From Synechococcus sp. PCC 7336 (GTDB taxonomy: Bacteria > Cyanobacteriota > Cyanobacteriia > Thermostichales > PCC-7336): a DNA stretch of 64,000 nucleotides. Positions 1-9,523 of this stretch are shown piece after piece. Every line of letters begins with the position of its first letter. The stretch's first letter is position 1. The notes under the pieces were generated by a model that saw only the letters and a program-made list of their open reading frames with translations, was not told the DNA's origin and made no database searches. The stretch lies in assembly GCF_000332275.1 (NCBI RefSeq), contig NZ_CM001776.1, forward strand, positions 1,225,268 to 1,289,267, written 5' to 3'. The translations under genes and the position numbers were made by a program.

Positions 1-8
1 GATAGATC

Positions 9-146
9 GTGACTAAGCGTACTTTAGGTGGGACGAACCGCAAGCGCCTTCGCGTTTCTGGGTTTCGTGCCCGTATGAGAACCCCCGGTGGCCGTCGCGT
101 CATTCGCCGCCGCAGAGCCAGAGGTCGCGCTCGTTTGGGTGCGTAA
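9..146 (+). CDS. rpmH: 50S ribosomal protein L34
   Basis: A 45-residue, very Arg/Lys-rich protein of the usual L34 length, starting [15 protein letters not shown] and ending in an Arg-rich tail. L34 is a small structural protein of the large ribosomal subunit. I chose the GTG at 9 because it gives the canonical N-terminus (MTKRTLGGT). It lies 5 nt upstream of rnpA, the near-universal rpmH-rnpA order, so the two are probably cotranscribed. Confidence 0.95.
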   Translation: MTKRTLGGTNRKRLRVSGFRARMRTPGGRRVIRRRRARGRARLGA

Positions 147-151
147 CGCCT

Positions 152-694
152 GTGCTGCCGCGATCGCACCGGCTGCGCTATCGACCGGCATTCGATACGA
201 TCTATCGTCGCGGGCGTTGCTATCGCGGCCAACTTTTGACATTGCGAGCGTGGCAAGTACGATCGCGCCATTCCCGCAGTCGCTCCAGTTCTCAGTATGC
301 CGAGCTGCCAACTTCGGCGCGTCCCACTCAATGGGCGGTAGTGGTCAGTAAAAAAGTCAGTAAAAGAGCAGTCGATCGCAATCGCATCAAACGGCGTATC
401 CGCGCTCAAATTCAGCAGTTTCTGCCGCTGGTGTCGCCAGACTGGCTGGCGATCGTGACGGCCAATCGAGCGCGGAGTTCAGAACGAGCAGCACCAATTT
501 TGACCTGCCCGATCGCCCAACTCCAGGCAGAGCTCCAGCAGCTCTTGCTGCAAGCGGGCTTGCTGCTCGCAGCTCCCGACTCGACCGATAGCGCAGTTTC
601 CACAGTTGGGAATTCTGTGGAAAACTCCAGAAAGCCTTTTGCTGTGGGGGACTGCGAGCCGCCGATGGTGGGGGAGGGGGCGATCGCCCCATAA
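152..694 (+). CDS. rnpA: Ribonuclease P protein component
   Basis: Protein subunit of RNase P, which helps the catalytic RNA remove 5' leaders from pre-tRNAs. The N-terminus (MLPRSHRLRYRPAFDTIYRRG) and the basic core with KVSKRAVDRNRIKRRIR at about residues 67-85 are the family signature. The start is GTG. At 180 residues it is longer than the usual 110-130. The extra C-terminal part, after about residue 130, is rich in Leu, Gln and Ser and does not resemble the family core. Position directly behind rpmH supports the call. Confidence 0.93.
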   Translation: MLPRSHRLRYRPAFDTIYRRGRCYRGQLLTLRAWQVRSRHSRSRSSSQYAELPTSARPTQWAVVVSKKVSKRAVDRNRIKRRIRAQIQQFLPLVSPDWLAIVTANRARSSERAAPILTCPIAQLQAELQQLLLQAGLLLAAPDSTDSAVSTVGNSVENSRKPFAVGDCEPPMVGEGAIAP

Positions 695-727
695 AATGGA
701 TTTAGAGTTTTTTTAGAATTCGACGGT

Positions 728-1138
728 ATGGCCAGCAAAACAGAAGAGGTTTTTTTTGAGGGTAAACCTCACATTGGCGATCTGATTGGCAATACGCTGT
801 TGGGGGCGACGATTGTTGGCCTGCCGCTATTTATCGGTTCCCTCACCCGCCGTCTTTGGGTGAATTACCGCATTACCAATCGTCGCGTGACGGTGATTGG
901 TGGCTGGCTGAGCCGCGATCGCTCCGATATTATCTATAAGGAAATCGCTAAAGTGGCGAGTGTGCCGAGGGGAATTGGTGCTTGGGGGGATATTGTGTTG
1001 ACCCTGAAGGATGGCAGCCGCTTGGAAATGCGATCGGTACCTGAGTTTCGTAAAGTGACGGACTACATTCTGGAGAAAATTGACGATAGGGCCCGTCAGG
1101 TGAGCGGTCCCGCTGGAGAAAAGCGCTCTCGGACTTAG
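728..1138 (+). CDS. PH-domain (bPH2-like) membrane-associated protein
   Basis: A 136-residue protein with one hydrophobic stretch near residues 22-40, followed by YRITNRRVTVIGGWLSRDRS and a short beta-rich segment. This is the pattern of bacterial PH-like (DUF304) proteins. Genes of this type are commonly found between rnpA and yidC in cyanobacteria, which is where this one sits. Its biochemical role is unknown; a membrane-proximal function linked to insertion or envelope processes is only an inference from context. Confidence 0.75.
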   Translation: MASKTEEVFFEGKPHIGDLIGNTLLGATIVGLPLFIGSLTRRLWVNYRITNRRVTVIGGWLSRDRSDIIYKEIAKVASVPRGIGAWGDIVLTLKDGSRLEMRSVPEFRKVTDYILEKIDDRARQVSGPAGEKRSRT

Positions 1139-1332
1139 AGCTCGCCCCTATTTAAGGCGCGATCGCTTGCAGCATGTGGCTGGTTCGTCGGCTCAGTCGT
1201 CCCCGACATGCCCCGGCAGAGAGTCCTGACTGCGATCGCGATAAAATTGCGGTCCGATTCTTGCGAGTCGGACTCCGAGTGGCTGGCAAAACCCACTACA
1301 ATGTAAACCAAACGTTACCAAACGAGACCCGC

Positions 1333-2496
1333 ATGGACTTTGGCATCGGCTTTCTTTCCAACAACGTCATGCTGCCGATTCTGGACTTTTTCTACGGAAT
1401 CTTGCCCAGCTACGGACTCGCCATCATTTTCTTGACCCTCGTGATCCGCTTGGCGCTATTCCCTCTCAATGCGGGTTCCATTCGGAATATGCGCAAGATG
1501 AAAGTGGCTCAGCCCCTGATGCAAAAGAAGCTGAAGGAGGCGCAAGAGAAATACGCCGACGATCCGGTCAAAATGCGGGAAGCTCAATCCGAGCTCTACC
1601 AAGAATTTGGCAATCCTTTGGGGGGCTGCTTTCCACTCCTGCTGCAAATGCCAGTTCTGTTCGCGCTGTTTGCCACCCTAAAGGGCTCGCCGTTTGCAGA
1701 TGTGCCCTTCGATATCAACCTGCAAATATTGCCCGCAGAGTTGAGTGCTGAAGTGGTACCTGCCCCCGTTAGCACCAAGCCTAAAAATCTCTTTTTCAAC
1801 GACTCCGTACATCGTCCGGTGGTGCTGACTGCCCCGATTGGCCAAAAAATTGCCGTGGGAGACAGGACTCAGCTGCAATTACAAAGTGTGCAGGGACGGG
1901 CGTTTGCCGATCTAGTGCGGGAATACCACACTGATGGCGAGATTTCCCTCATTCCTAACTGGCAAATTACGAAAGGGGAAGAGCGGGCCCAGCTGACCTC
2001 CGACGGTCGCTTGCTGGCTTTGCAGCCGGGAGATGTCACCGTTCAGGTCAAAGTACCGGGCGTCGCTGCCAATACTGGATTTTGGTTTATTCAAGAACTG
2101 GGTCGGGTGGGGGCCCGAGCTGAAGATGGCACGATTCACTGGGATATTGTGGGCTTGGTGATTGTCTTCGGGTTGAGTACGTATGTCAGCCAATCGATTT
2201 CGGGCAGCAGTGGCCCCGGGTCGAGTAATCCCAGCCAGAATTCCGTTAATAAAGTTACGCCAATTCTGTTCTCTGGCATGTTCCTGTTTTTCCCGCTGCC
2301 GGCTGGAGTGTTGATTTATATTGTAGTGTCGAATATTTTCCAAACGGTTCAGACGTATTTTCTCTCCCAAGAGCCGCTGCCCGAGAACTTGCAAAAGCTG
2401 GTGGAAATGGAGCAAGAACAACAGGAGCTCGAGGAGAGCAAAGCCAGTAAGCTAAAAGACAGCGGCGGGCGCGGGTCCTTACCATTCGAACGCTAA
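1333..2496 (+). CDS. yidC: Membrane protein insertase YidC/Oxa1 (Alb3 family)
   Basis: Inserts proteins into the plasma and thylakoid membranes. I chose the ATG at 1333 (387 residues, MDFGIGFLSNN) over an in-frame upstream ATG at 1174, because the intervening residues are not YidC-like. The Oxa1 core shows a first membrane helix, the basic cytoplasmic coiled segment (NMRKMKVAQPLMQKK) and NPLGGCFPLLLQMPV. Between the second and third core helices lies a lumen-side insertion of roughly 140 residues. Part of it (ISLIPNWQITKGEERAQLTS, then DGRLLALQPGDVTV) looks like a bacterial Ig-like Big_2 fold. The gene is followed by jag, the standard order. Confidence 0.95.
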   Translation: MDFGIGFLSNNVMLPILDFFYGILPSYGLAIIFLTLVIRLALFPLNAGSIRNMRKMKVAQPLMQKKLKEAQEKYADDPVKMREAQSELYQEFGNPLGGCFPLLLQMPVLFALFATLKGSPFADVPFDINLQILPAELSAEVVPAPVSTKPKNLFFNDSVHRPVVLTAPIGQKIAVGDRTQLQLQSVQGRAFADLVREYHTDGEISLIPNWQITKGEERAQLTSDGRLLALQPGDVTVQVKVPGVAANTGFWFIQELGRVGARAEDGTIHWDIVGLVIVFGLSTYVSQSISGSSGPGSSNPSQNSVNKVTPILFSGMFLFFPLPAGVLIYIVVSNIFQTVQTYFLSQEPLPENLQKLVEMEQEQQELEESKASKLKDSGGRGSLPFER

Positions 2497-2520
2497 CGGG
2501 GTGCTGAGGGCATTAGGGCA

Positions 2521-3012
2521 ATGGCGAGTCAGGCAGAGAGTGCGTTAGAACGCGGTCGCGAGTGGCTGGAATCGGTCTTGCAACTGATGTCGGTGTCTGT
2601 TCCAGTCGTGCAGTCGGAGGACATGCTAGAGATCGAGGCTGCAGATCTATTGGATTCCGAGAAACAGGCACTGCTCGGAGAAGGGGGGGCAACGTTAGAT
2701 GCGCTGCAGTATCTGGCCAATGCGCTATTGAATTTGCATCTGCCGAAAGATGCTCAATTTGCTTACACTATTGAGTTGGACGGCTATCGCCAGAGGCGCC
2801 AAGAGCATTTACAGCAGTTGACGGCAGCAGCAGTTGAGCGAGTGCGATCGAGTGGGACCGAGTATGCAATTGAGTCCCTCTCGGCGGCGGAACGGCGGCA
2901 AGTGCATACGCTGCTGAGCGCTGAAGAATATGCCGATCTGGAAACCTTCAGTCGCGGCAAAGAGCCCCATCGCCATTTAGTCGTTTGTTTAGCCGGGAAG
3001 GCGGAGGCTTGA
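2521..3012 (+). CDS. jag: Jag/KhpB-type RNA-binding protein (KH and R3H domains)
   Basis: A 163-residue protein. After a short N-terminal helical region comes a KH-like segment (LLGEGGATLDALQYLANALL, residues about 58-77). A C-terminal R3H segment follows (IESLSAAERRQVHTLLS), with the typical arginine and histidine spaced within ERRQVH. KhpB/Jag proteins bind RNA, often as partners of KhpA, and are encoded next to yidC in many bacteria. It starts 25 nt after yidC and stops just before the next ATG, so it is part of the same operon. Confidence 0.88.
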   Translation: MASQAESALERGREWLESVLQLMSVSVPVVQSEDMLEIEAADLLDSEKQALLGEGGATLDALQYLANALLNLHLPKDAQFAYTIELDGYRQRRQEHLQQLTAAAVERVRSSGTEYAIESLSAAERRQVHTLLSAEEYADLETFSRGKEPHRHLVVCLAGKAEA

Positions 3013-3013
3013 G

Positions 3014-3505
3014 ATGTTGCGCCCGATTTCGCTCGGGGACCTGTCGCAAGTGTCCGGCGGTAGGCGGGAAATCGAGTTTCGCCAGCCGATCGCCAATTTT
3101 GTCTCTCTAACCCCCGTGCAGGGCTGGGTGAAGATTGTCCATCGAGGCACCTTTGTGGAGGTGGCGGGCTCGTTCCAAACGATTGTTACCCTCAGCTGCC
3201 ATCGCTGTTTGCAAACCTACAACCACCAGCTACAAGCGGAGATGAGCGAAGTATTGTGGTTGGAGAAGGCTCCAGCGGCGATCGCCAAGGAGGCAGAAGT
3301 GGGTATGGAAGACTTGCTGGAAACGCTATCTCCCGATGGGGAGTTCGATCTTGAGGATTGGGTGTACCAACAATTGTGTTTGTCTTTGCCCCAGCGGCAA
3401 CTCTGTGCTGAAGACTGCGCTGGGCTGGTTGCCGAGGTGAAACAGGGGGAAACTGTCGATCGCCGTTGGACTGCACTACAGCAGCTCAAGCAGCAGTTCC
3501 AGTAA
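3014..3505 (+). CDS. YceD/DUF177 family protein
   Basis: A 163-residue protein with the DUF177 hallmark LSCHRCLQTY at about residues 56-65. It has a second acidic LEDWVYQQLCLSLPQRQLC segment with the late Cys residues expected of the family. YceD proteins of bacteria and plastids are linked to 23S rRNA accumulation and to the rpmF region, but the molecular activity is not settled. The ATG overlaps the end of jag within 2 nt, and the ORF ends the left operon. Confidence 0.85.
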   Translation: MLRPISLGDLSQVSGGRREIEFRQPIANFVSLTPVQGWVKIVHRGTFVEVAGSFQTIVTLSCHRCLQTYNHQLQAEMSEVLWLEKAPAAIAKEAEVGMEDLLETLSPDGEFDLEDWVYQQLCLSLPQRQLCAEDCAGLVAEVKQGETVDRRWTALQQLKQQFQ

Positions 3506-3545
3506 GCAGAGATTGGTTATAGGGTGTTTGGGGTGGGGCGCAACC

Positions 3546-5426
3546 TCACCAATCGAGACGCAGCCCTTGCGATCGCAACTGGTTCTGAAGCTGCACTAAA
3601 ACCTCATCGCGGCTGGCCTCAGCTAGAGGGAGATCGGCATTGCCCTGTTGGATATACCAGGCGGCGATCGCACCGGCCGCTCCGCCAACACTCCATTCGC
3701 CGTAGTGGGTGCGGGTGGCGGCGTTGACGATGTGGGTGACAGCAATGCTTTTGCCACCGATGAGAAGATTGTCAACCCGTTGTGGAATCAGGGCTTCAGG
3801 GGGAATATAGATAGGCTTGACAACAAATTCGTTAATGGGGGCCGAAGCAGCTTCGCCGGAGGGTTCCCAATTGCGATAGCGGCAGCCGTGGATATCGATC
3901 GCATAGTTAGTAACGGCGATCGCTCGCGCTCGCCAGTCTCGACCGCCCCTCAGATCGAAGCGAATATCTTGTTCTCGCAGCATAAACTCGTCGTCCCCAT
4001 AAGCCGCCCGTCCCAGAATTCGCCGTCCCTCGCGAATGTAGGGATACATACTCAGACCCGATTGCGTTTGCAAGGGGGAGTCGGGACCGGACAGATGAGC
4101 TAGGGGAACGGTGGGGGTGGAGTGATGTTGCATCAGCCATTCGGAAAACAACAGAGCGCGATTCTCGGCAGCTCGCAAGGCATCGATCTGGAGTCCCCCC
4201 AACCAGTTTCGATCTTGACCCTCAGCCAGGATCTGCTCGGCAGTGAGAATCAGCGGCGGGTTCATCAGATTCCAATCATTACCGCGATTCCAATTCACCA
4301 GGGCGATGTCTCCTCTACCGGGGGTGCCGGTGAGGGGATTGCTGCCGGAGAGGCTGACGATGCGGCGGTAGTGGAAGAAACTGCGACCGGAGAGGAGATT
4401 GAAGCCATTGAGGGAAAAGTCACGCCGGTGTTCTGCTTTGGCATAGCCCGTTTGCAGTTGGGCCAGTTGATTGCGCGATCGCCCGCCATCGTCGGCGATC
4501 GCCAGGGCGAATGGAAAGGTAAAGGCTTGCGTGCAGTCGGGATTGTCAGCTACGGCGTGGGGCTCGCCCGTGGTGGCGTAGCTTTCGGAGCCTAGGCGGT
4601 GGGGTAGGTTAGCCCAGCCCACCAGTTCCCCCGTATCGGTGGCGTCGATGACCGCGAAGGGGCGACCGGCGACCGGCTGAAGGCGTAGGGGAATTTTTTC
4701 AAAGGTGGCGTCGCTCTCCCAGTCGTACCAACGGTGCAGTTCGCGGGAGAGGCGGCCGGTTGGAATGTAATCTGGCGATCGCGGGATGCGGCGGACGGCG
4801 TTGATGGCAATAAGGCGATCGCCCTCGGCATTCCACTCTGCCCCTTTAAACGCGGTAGAGGTGGCCCAGCGGCTGTCGGGAGCCGTCTGGCGGGTTGATT
4901 GCAGTAATGTTTCTGAGGCAGCATGCCCCGCAGCGGGTGGAAAGCACAGATCTCCCACCCAGCAGCCATTAATGTCGGCTACGACGGCGGTTGCGATGCC
5001 TGTAACCTCCGACGGTAGAGCTACGGTTTGGGCCGCGATTAACTGTTTGAAGCGATTCCAATTGCGAGAAAAGTTCTGCCGCTGTCGCATCACCAGCGAT
5101 TCGTCGATCGCCGATACCCCCTGCGAGCTAATCTGTCCCCCCAGCCAAGGGGTGAGTTCGATCAGACAGGTGCGGGCTCCTGCCTGCATGGCGTGCGCCG
5201 CTGCGGCCACACCTCCCAGCGACCCCCCAATCACAACGACTTCGCAGGTCCAAATTTCCGGTGGTGTGGCCGCAGCAGGGTCGGGAGAGCTTGTTGCTAG
5301 GGGCATCTCCGCGCCAATCGTCGGGGATTGGGAGACCGGTAGTAGGTTGCTAAGCCGGACTGCAACGGCTACCCCAGCCAAAAACGTCACCACGGTTCCC
5401 CCCAACAACCAACGCATCGATCCCAT
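3546..5426 (-). CDS. Secreted or membrane-anchored FAD-dependent oxidoreductase
   Basis: A 626-residue protein. Residues 1-35 form a signal or anchor helix (MGSMRWLLGGTVVTFLAGVA), followed by a Pro/Ala/Ser-rich linker. The FAD-binding dinucleotide fold is at about residue 62 (EVVVIGGSLGGVAAAAHAMQ) with a GQISSQGVSAIDE loop. A C-terminal segment (RVDNLLIGGKSIAVTHI... with WSVGGAAGAIAAW) closes the flavin site, as in the FAD_oxidored (PF12831) family. The substrate is unknown. It is convergent with the yceD operon. Confidence 0.85.
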   Translation of the reverse strand: MGSMRWLLGGTVVTFLAGVAVAVRLSNLLPVSQSPTIGAEMPLATSSPDPAAATPPEIWTCEVVVIGGSLGGVAAAAHAMQAGARTCLIELTPWLGGQISSQGVSAIDESLVMRQRQNFSRNWNRFKQLIAAQTVALPSEVTGIATAVVADINGCWVGDLCFPPAAGHAASETLLQSTRQTAPDSRWATSTAFKGAEWNAEGDRLIAINAVRRIPRSPDYIPTGRLSRELHRWYDWESDATFEKIPLRLQPVAGRPFAVIDATDTGELVGWANLPHRLGSESYATTGEPHAVADNPDCTQAFTFPFALAIADDGGRSRNQLAQLQTGYAKAEHRRDFSLNGFNLLSGRSFFHYRRIVSLSGSNPLTGTPGRGDIALVNWNRGNDWNLMNPPLILTAEQILAEGQDRNWLGGLQIDALRAAENRALLFSEWLMQHHSTPTVPLAHLSGPDSPLQTQSGLSMYPYIREGRRILGRAAYGDDEFMLREQDIRFDLRGGRDWRARAIAVTNYAIDIHGCRYRNWEPSGEAASAPINEFVVKPIYIPPEALIPQRVDNLLIGGKSIAVTHIVNAATRTHYGEWSVGGAAGAIAAWYIQQGNADLPLAEASRDEVLVQLQNQLRSQGLRLDW

Positions 5427-5486
5427 GGTTCCAACGCCTGCAAGTCTAATTACGGTTGTGGGAGAATCTGATGCAGTTCCCTAAAA

Positions 5487-7619
5487 TTAGAGAGAAGTAA
5501 AGTCCGCTACCGTCAGAGCAAACTCACCTTTCAGACGCGCGAGAGTCTCGCCCTCAGCGAGCAGTAAAGTCTCGCCATCGATAACCTGTGTAGATACATT
5601 ACTGCCAAATGTGAGCTCTCCAACTAAACCAATGAGGTCAGCCCTCTGCCTGAAGTCCAGGATGAGATCGGTGCCATCCTCAGCAGCCAACACAAAGATG
5701 TCTCTACCGTAACCGCCAGTCAGGATATCATCTCCCTCCCCCCCCGATCGGGGTATCTTTGCCGTTACCCCCAGTGAGTACATCATCTCCCTCATTGCCA
5801 GCGATCGAGTCTTTACCGTGACCGCCAGTCAGAATGTCATTGCCCTCCCCGCCAAATTGCCGATGAGAACAGTAAAAATCTCGACCGGAATCGTGACAGG
5901 TAAACCGTCACTATCTGTGGCTGTTACCGCAAAACTGGTGACGGCGAGATCGCTTGCGAGGCTGCTCGTTTTGATATCGCCTGCAATTGACATCGAACTC
6001 AGACTGCTGCTCGTAGTTAACCCTTCGACATTAGAGGCGAGTGCCAAAACTTGGGAACGAAGCTCGGTATCTTTTGGAGGGGCATCGCCGAACAGGATAA
6101 TGCGTCGGGCGATCGCTTCTCTTCTCCATTCTCCAGCATCACCAGATAGGGCACGGATGAGTCCCGCATTCACGGCTTCGGGAAAATCACCGCCTCCACT
6201 AGCAGAGAGACGGTTAATTGCGCTAATCGCTGCAGCTTTCTGAGCTTCTATTTTCGGTTGGTCGGTGAAGGAGAGAAGAGTGGCTGTGGCAGGATCGTTG
6301 TAGCCAACTACGGCGATTCGAGAATCTAAAAAACCGCGTTCGCCGTCAAAGATGGTACTAATGATGTCTGCGGCGCGGGCTTTAACAGCAGTAAGATCGT
6401 CGCGCATACTGCCAGTTATATCAATAACGAATGCAATATCTTGACCTGGGGAAAGTTTGATTGATTTATCGGCAAATACTGCTGTCTCGACTCCTGTAAG
6501 TGTATCAGTACCGTCCCGACCCGTTGTTTTATCACTGATTTTTATGGTGTCATCGAGAAGAAACTCTATGTCGTAATCGGCAAATGAACCTTTATAAATA
6601 GCTTTATCATCTCCTTCGAAAAGACCTAATACAAAAGATCCACCCTCTATTATGTCATTACCAGCACCTCCGATGAGGCGATCGTCACTGCTAGCACCAT
6701 TCAGAATATCGTTTCCTTCTCCACCTTCAAGTACGTCAGAAAGAAGCCCACCATCAATAATGTCATTACCATCACCACCAACAAGTAGAAAGTCAGAATT
6801 AACGCCATTATTGATATCAAAAATTCCGTCAAATGGATCGAGATTGTCACCTCCGTGGGTTCCGTAAATTACTTTTAAGTTATTATGCTGATAGGCAAGA
6901 AATGGATCTGAAAAGAGGTCGAAGAAGTAATTGATTCCACCATTGTTAAGCAGACTTAAAACTCCTTGTTTGACTGTGCTGCTATCTACACTCGCTTCAA
7001 GCACCCGATCTGCTGCAAAATCACTTTGTGTATAAGTAGAGTAAACTCGGCCAGAGCCCGTGAACTCGATCTGGACTTGACCTCGGCCTAATCCAAAAGG
7101 ATCTAAGACTGGTTGTAGAAAGATATCGTTGAATTGCTGAATTAAAGAGCCTGCAAGAGATTCAAAGCCAAAATTATCATTCTCCGCTCGCACTTCCATG
7201 CCGCTGATAGTTTTGACTCCATTAATAACTCTGAATTCAAGGTTTGTGGTATCTAAGACGAAATTGTTGTTACTACCAAAAATATAGGATCGATCAGCAT
7301 GATCGGCACTTCCAAGACCTGTTTTTTATTGAGAGATCTTAATTTCTAGATCGTTGTCATTTAGTCCTAGTCTAGTACTCAGTTCGGCAAAAGTATATGT
7401 TCTATCATCGAGATTTTCTGCCGCAAAGAATTTTTCCACGGCGCCAAATAGCGAAGGGTAAGCAAAACGTCCTCCACCGCTCGTCAGATAGGTATTCATA
7501 TCATAAGACTTGGATGCTGGGGAAGCATTTAGGGGCCTGATATGCTCGTTGTAGTCGTTTGGTGATGGATTTGCTGTTCCGAAAAGGTAAAGTTTTTTAA
7601 TCTCGATTGGGTCGAACAT
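5487..7619 (-). pseudogene. Broken RTX / von Willebrand factor A protein
   Basis: Three pieces on one strand read as one protein of about 711 codons. Residues 1-97 (MFDPIEIKKLYLFGTANPS) run into an in-frame TAA at 7326-7328, and the same frame then continues to TGA at 5829-5831. The body has RTX calcium-binding nonapeptides (GGDGNDIIDGG, GGEGNDILNG, GGAGNDIIEGG), then a VWA domain with a MIDAS-like DITGSM and GGDFPEAVNAGL. Between about 5746 and 5853 the RTX repeats continue only in a different frame (GGHGKDSIAGNEGDDVLTGG). This implies a lost base near 5850-5858 and a gained G in the C8/G8 run at 5738-5745. After the second indel the original frame resumes to the stop at 5487. Such proteins are usually exported by type I secretion. 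Confidence 0.85.
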
Positions 7620-7808
7620 GGAATGCGCTCCAAGTATGATGTTTCCTTAGAATGTGTAGGTTAGATGTTATCACTACTAATTTTTATAGAGCTCAGAAAA
7701 ATTACTGTCTTTCTCTGGTGCTGTTCAGTTTTTATTGCTGTGGGAGTGTTGTAATATAGGGACAAGCGAAAACCTAGTGTCTATAGCATTCATTGCTGGT
7801 TGGATACA

Positions 7809-9071
7809 ATGGCCTATTCCTCAGGTGCGATATTGGTTGTTTTAGGCAGGCTGCTAGCAAATCAATCCTGTTCAAAGCACATCAATGCAAAGCGGCACCT
7901 GTGTGAGAGTTTTGCGATTGTCGTAGTAGCTATTATCTCGATCGCTACTCAAGTAATGGCTGATACTCTGTCCTATTGCGTTACAGCTGTAGGAGAAACC
8001 CATACACTTCTACCCTCAAATTCCGATCGCCGACGAAATGAGTCACCACAAATAACTATTAACTTGAATAACGAAACATATTACATTATTGCTGGTGAAG
8101 AGCACTTGTTTCTTAAAGACGATCTAGAAAGCTCTCAACCCCTAGCCGTTGTGGAGGTTAAACAGTACGGCACTAATATCATAAAGGCATTGGCATTAGG
8201 CGAAGATGACTGGCTCTGGGTTGATGGTTACGAAGACGATTATTTGGTTCAGATCGATCTTGATGGAACAAAGCCTACAATTGGTTTGCCGACAGCACTC
8301 CCTGAACTGTATACCGAACCGTGCTCTTCATGGGGACGTTATGTGGGCAATTGCTCACGGCGCGAACAGGTGTTTTATAGCACAACACTTCAAAGACCAT
8401 TTATAAGAGGACATCAGGTTAATTTCTTTGGCAAGCCACGCCTCGTAACATATGAAATAGTGGAAGGTGAGGCGAGACAGTTGCCAATAAACATTCAAGA
8501 CTCGCCTTTACTGGTTGATATTTCAGAATTAGGGGGAGTCATTCTAGAAGGACTATCCGGCGAGACACTCTTCTACGACGGGGCAGATATTACGCTTATT
8601 TTTGATATTTCACAAAGACAGAATTTTAATCGGGATATACCAGACTGGTTTGTCACAAGAACACCTCTTGATGGTCGAATTTTCTTAACAAATATTGATT
8701 TAGTGGATCGATATCCATTTTTAATAGAACTGCAACCTGGATTGGTTCTTCAAGAAATTTCGCTTCCTCCTGAAGTCGTAGATAGCTGGATTGAGCTTTT
8801 CTCAATGCCTGACGATCGAAGTTTGTGGGGAGTATCTAGATATAGAATTATAATGGGTATCAATGATGAATTAAACACGGTTCTCACAGTCCCAGAGACA
8901 AGTTATATTAAGGGGAGGGATTTAAGTCAAGACTCTGATGGCTCTATCGTCTTCTCCGTATGGAATAGTGTCACTAGCTCGCCAACTAATTATTTAATTC
9001 TTCCTACATCAGAGGCAGAGTCATGTGAAGTTATTTTAGATGAAGATCGTTCGGTAGTTCTCAATGAGTAA
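7809..9071 (+). CDS. Hypothetical exported protein, possible beta-propeller-like
   Basis: I do not recognise a family. The 420-residue product has a hydrophobic stretch at about residues 35-50 (ESFAIVVVAIISIATQVMA) that could be a signal peptide ending at AQVMADT-like residues. The rest is beta-rich and acidic, with recurring short turns such as GEDDWLWVDGYEDD and Cys pairs (CSSW, NCSRR). ATG 7809 is preferred to a TTG nine bases upstream. The base composition is more A/T-rich than the neighbouring core genes. It is divergent from the broken RTX gene. Confidence 0.6.
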   Translation: MAYSSGAILVVLGRLLANQSCSKHINAKRHLCESFAIVVVAIISIATQVMADTLSYCVTAVGETHTLLPSNSDRRRNESPQITINLNNETYYIIAGEEHLFLKDDLESSQPLAVVEVKQYGTNIIKALALGEDDWLWVDGYEDDYLVQIDLDGTKPTIGLPTALPELYTEPCSSWGRYVGNCSRREQVFYSTTLQRPFIRGHQVNFFGKPRLVTYEIVEGEARQLPINIQDSPLLVDISELGGVILEGLSGETLFYDGADITLIFDISQRQNFNRDIPDWFVTRTPLDGRIFLTNIDLVDRYPFLIELQPGLVLQEISLPPEVVDSWIELFSMPDDRSLWGVSRYRIIMGINDELNTVLTVPETSYIKGRDLSQDSDGSIVFSVWNSVTSSPTNYLILPTSEAESCEVILDEDRSVVLNE

Positions 9072-9523
9072 GAATGAGTTGTAATTGTGACGACCTGCAG
9101 CCAGGATCGATAGAATCTACAAATCGGGTTATTTTCAACGTCAGCTTGAAAAAATGACCAATTTATTAAAGTAGCTTCCGAGTTGTAGCTCGAAAGAAAA
9201 TCGATCGGGGCAAAAGGTAACTCTAGTAATGGAACGTGAATGTCGCTCTCTTATAACTTTAGTCTGACTTATCAAATTTGACTGCCGTAGATATCTGGAC
9301 GTCGGAAGTGGGAGATCGAGATCGTAGAGTATTTCTACGGCAGGAAAGATACTTTCTCTAAGTAAATTTACTCAACAAATTCACACAAAACATATCGGCC
9401 AACCATCAATCGAGATTCTTTGCGGGCAACAATGGGCCGGGCTGAGTTTAACGAGGCGATCGCTGGTAACCGCGAGATAGAAGGGCTACGATCGCCGTTA
9501 ACCCAATCCTTTCCATAGGTGCA
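9072..9523. other. Intergenic region with palindromes
   Basis: No gene seen. Two structures stand out. A perfect 9-bp inverted repeat TGCCGTAGA / TCTACGGCA flanks about 48 nt near 9280-9345. A 12-bp palindrome AGTAAATTTACT lies at 9361-9372, about 150 nt upstream of the HerA-type gene. Either could be an operator or an RNA hairpin; nothing in the sequence decides this. Confidence 0.5.
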
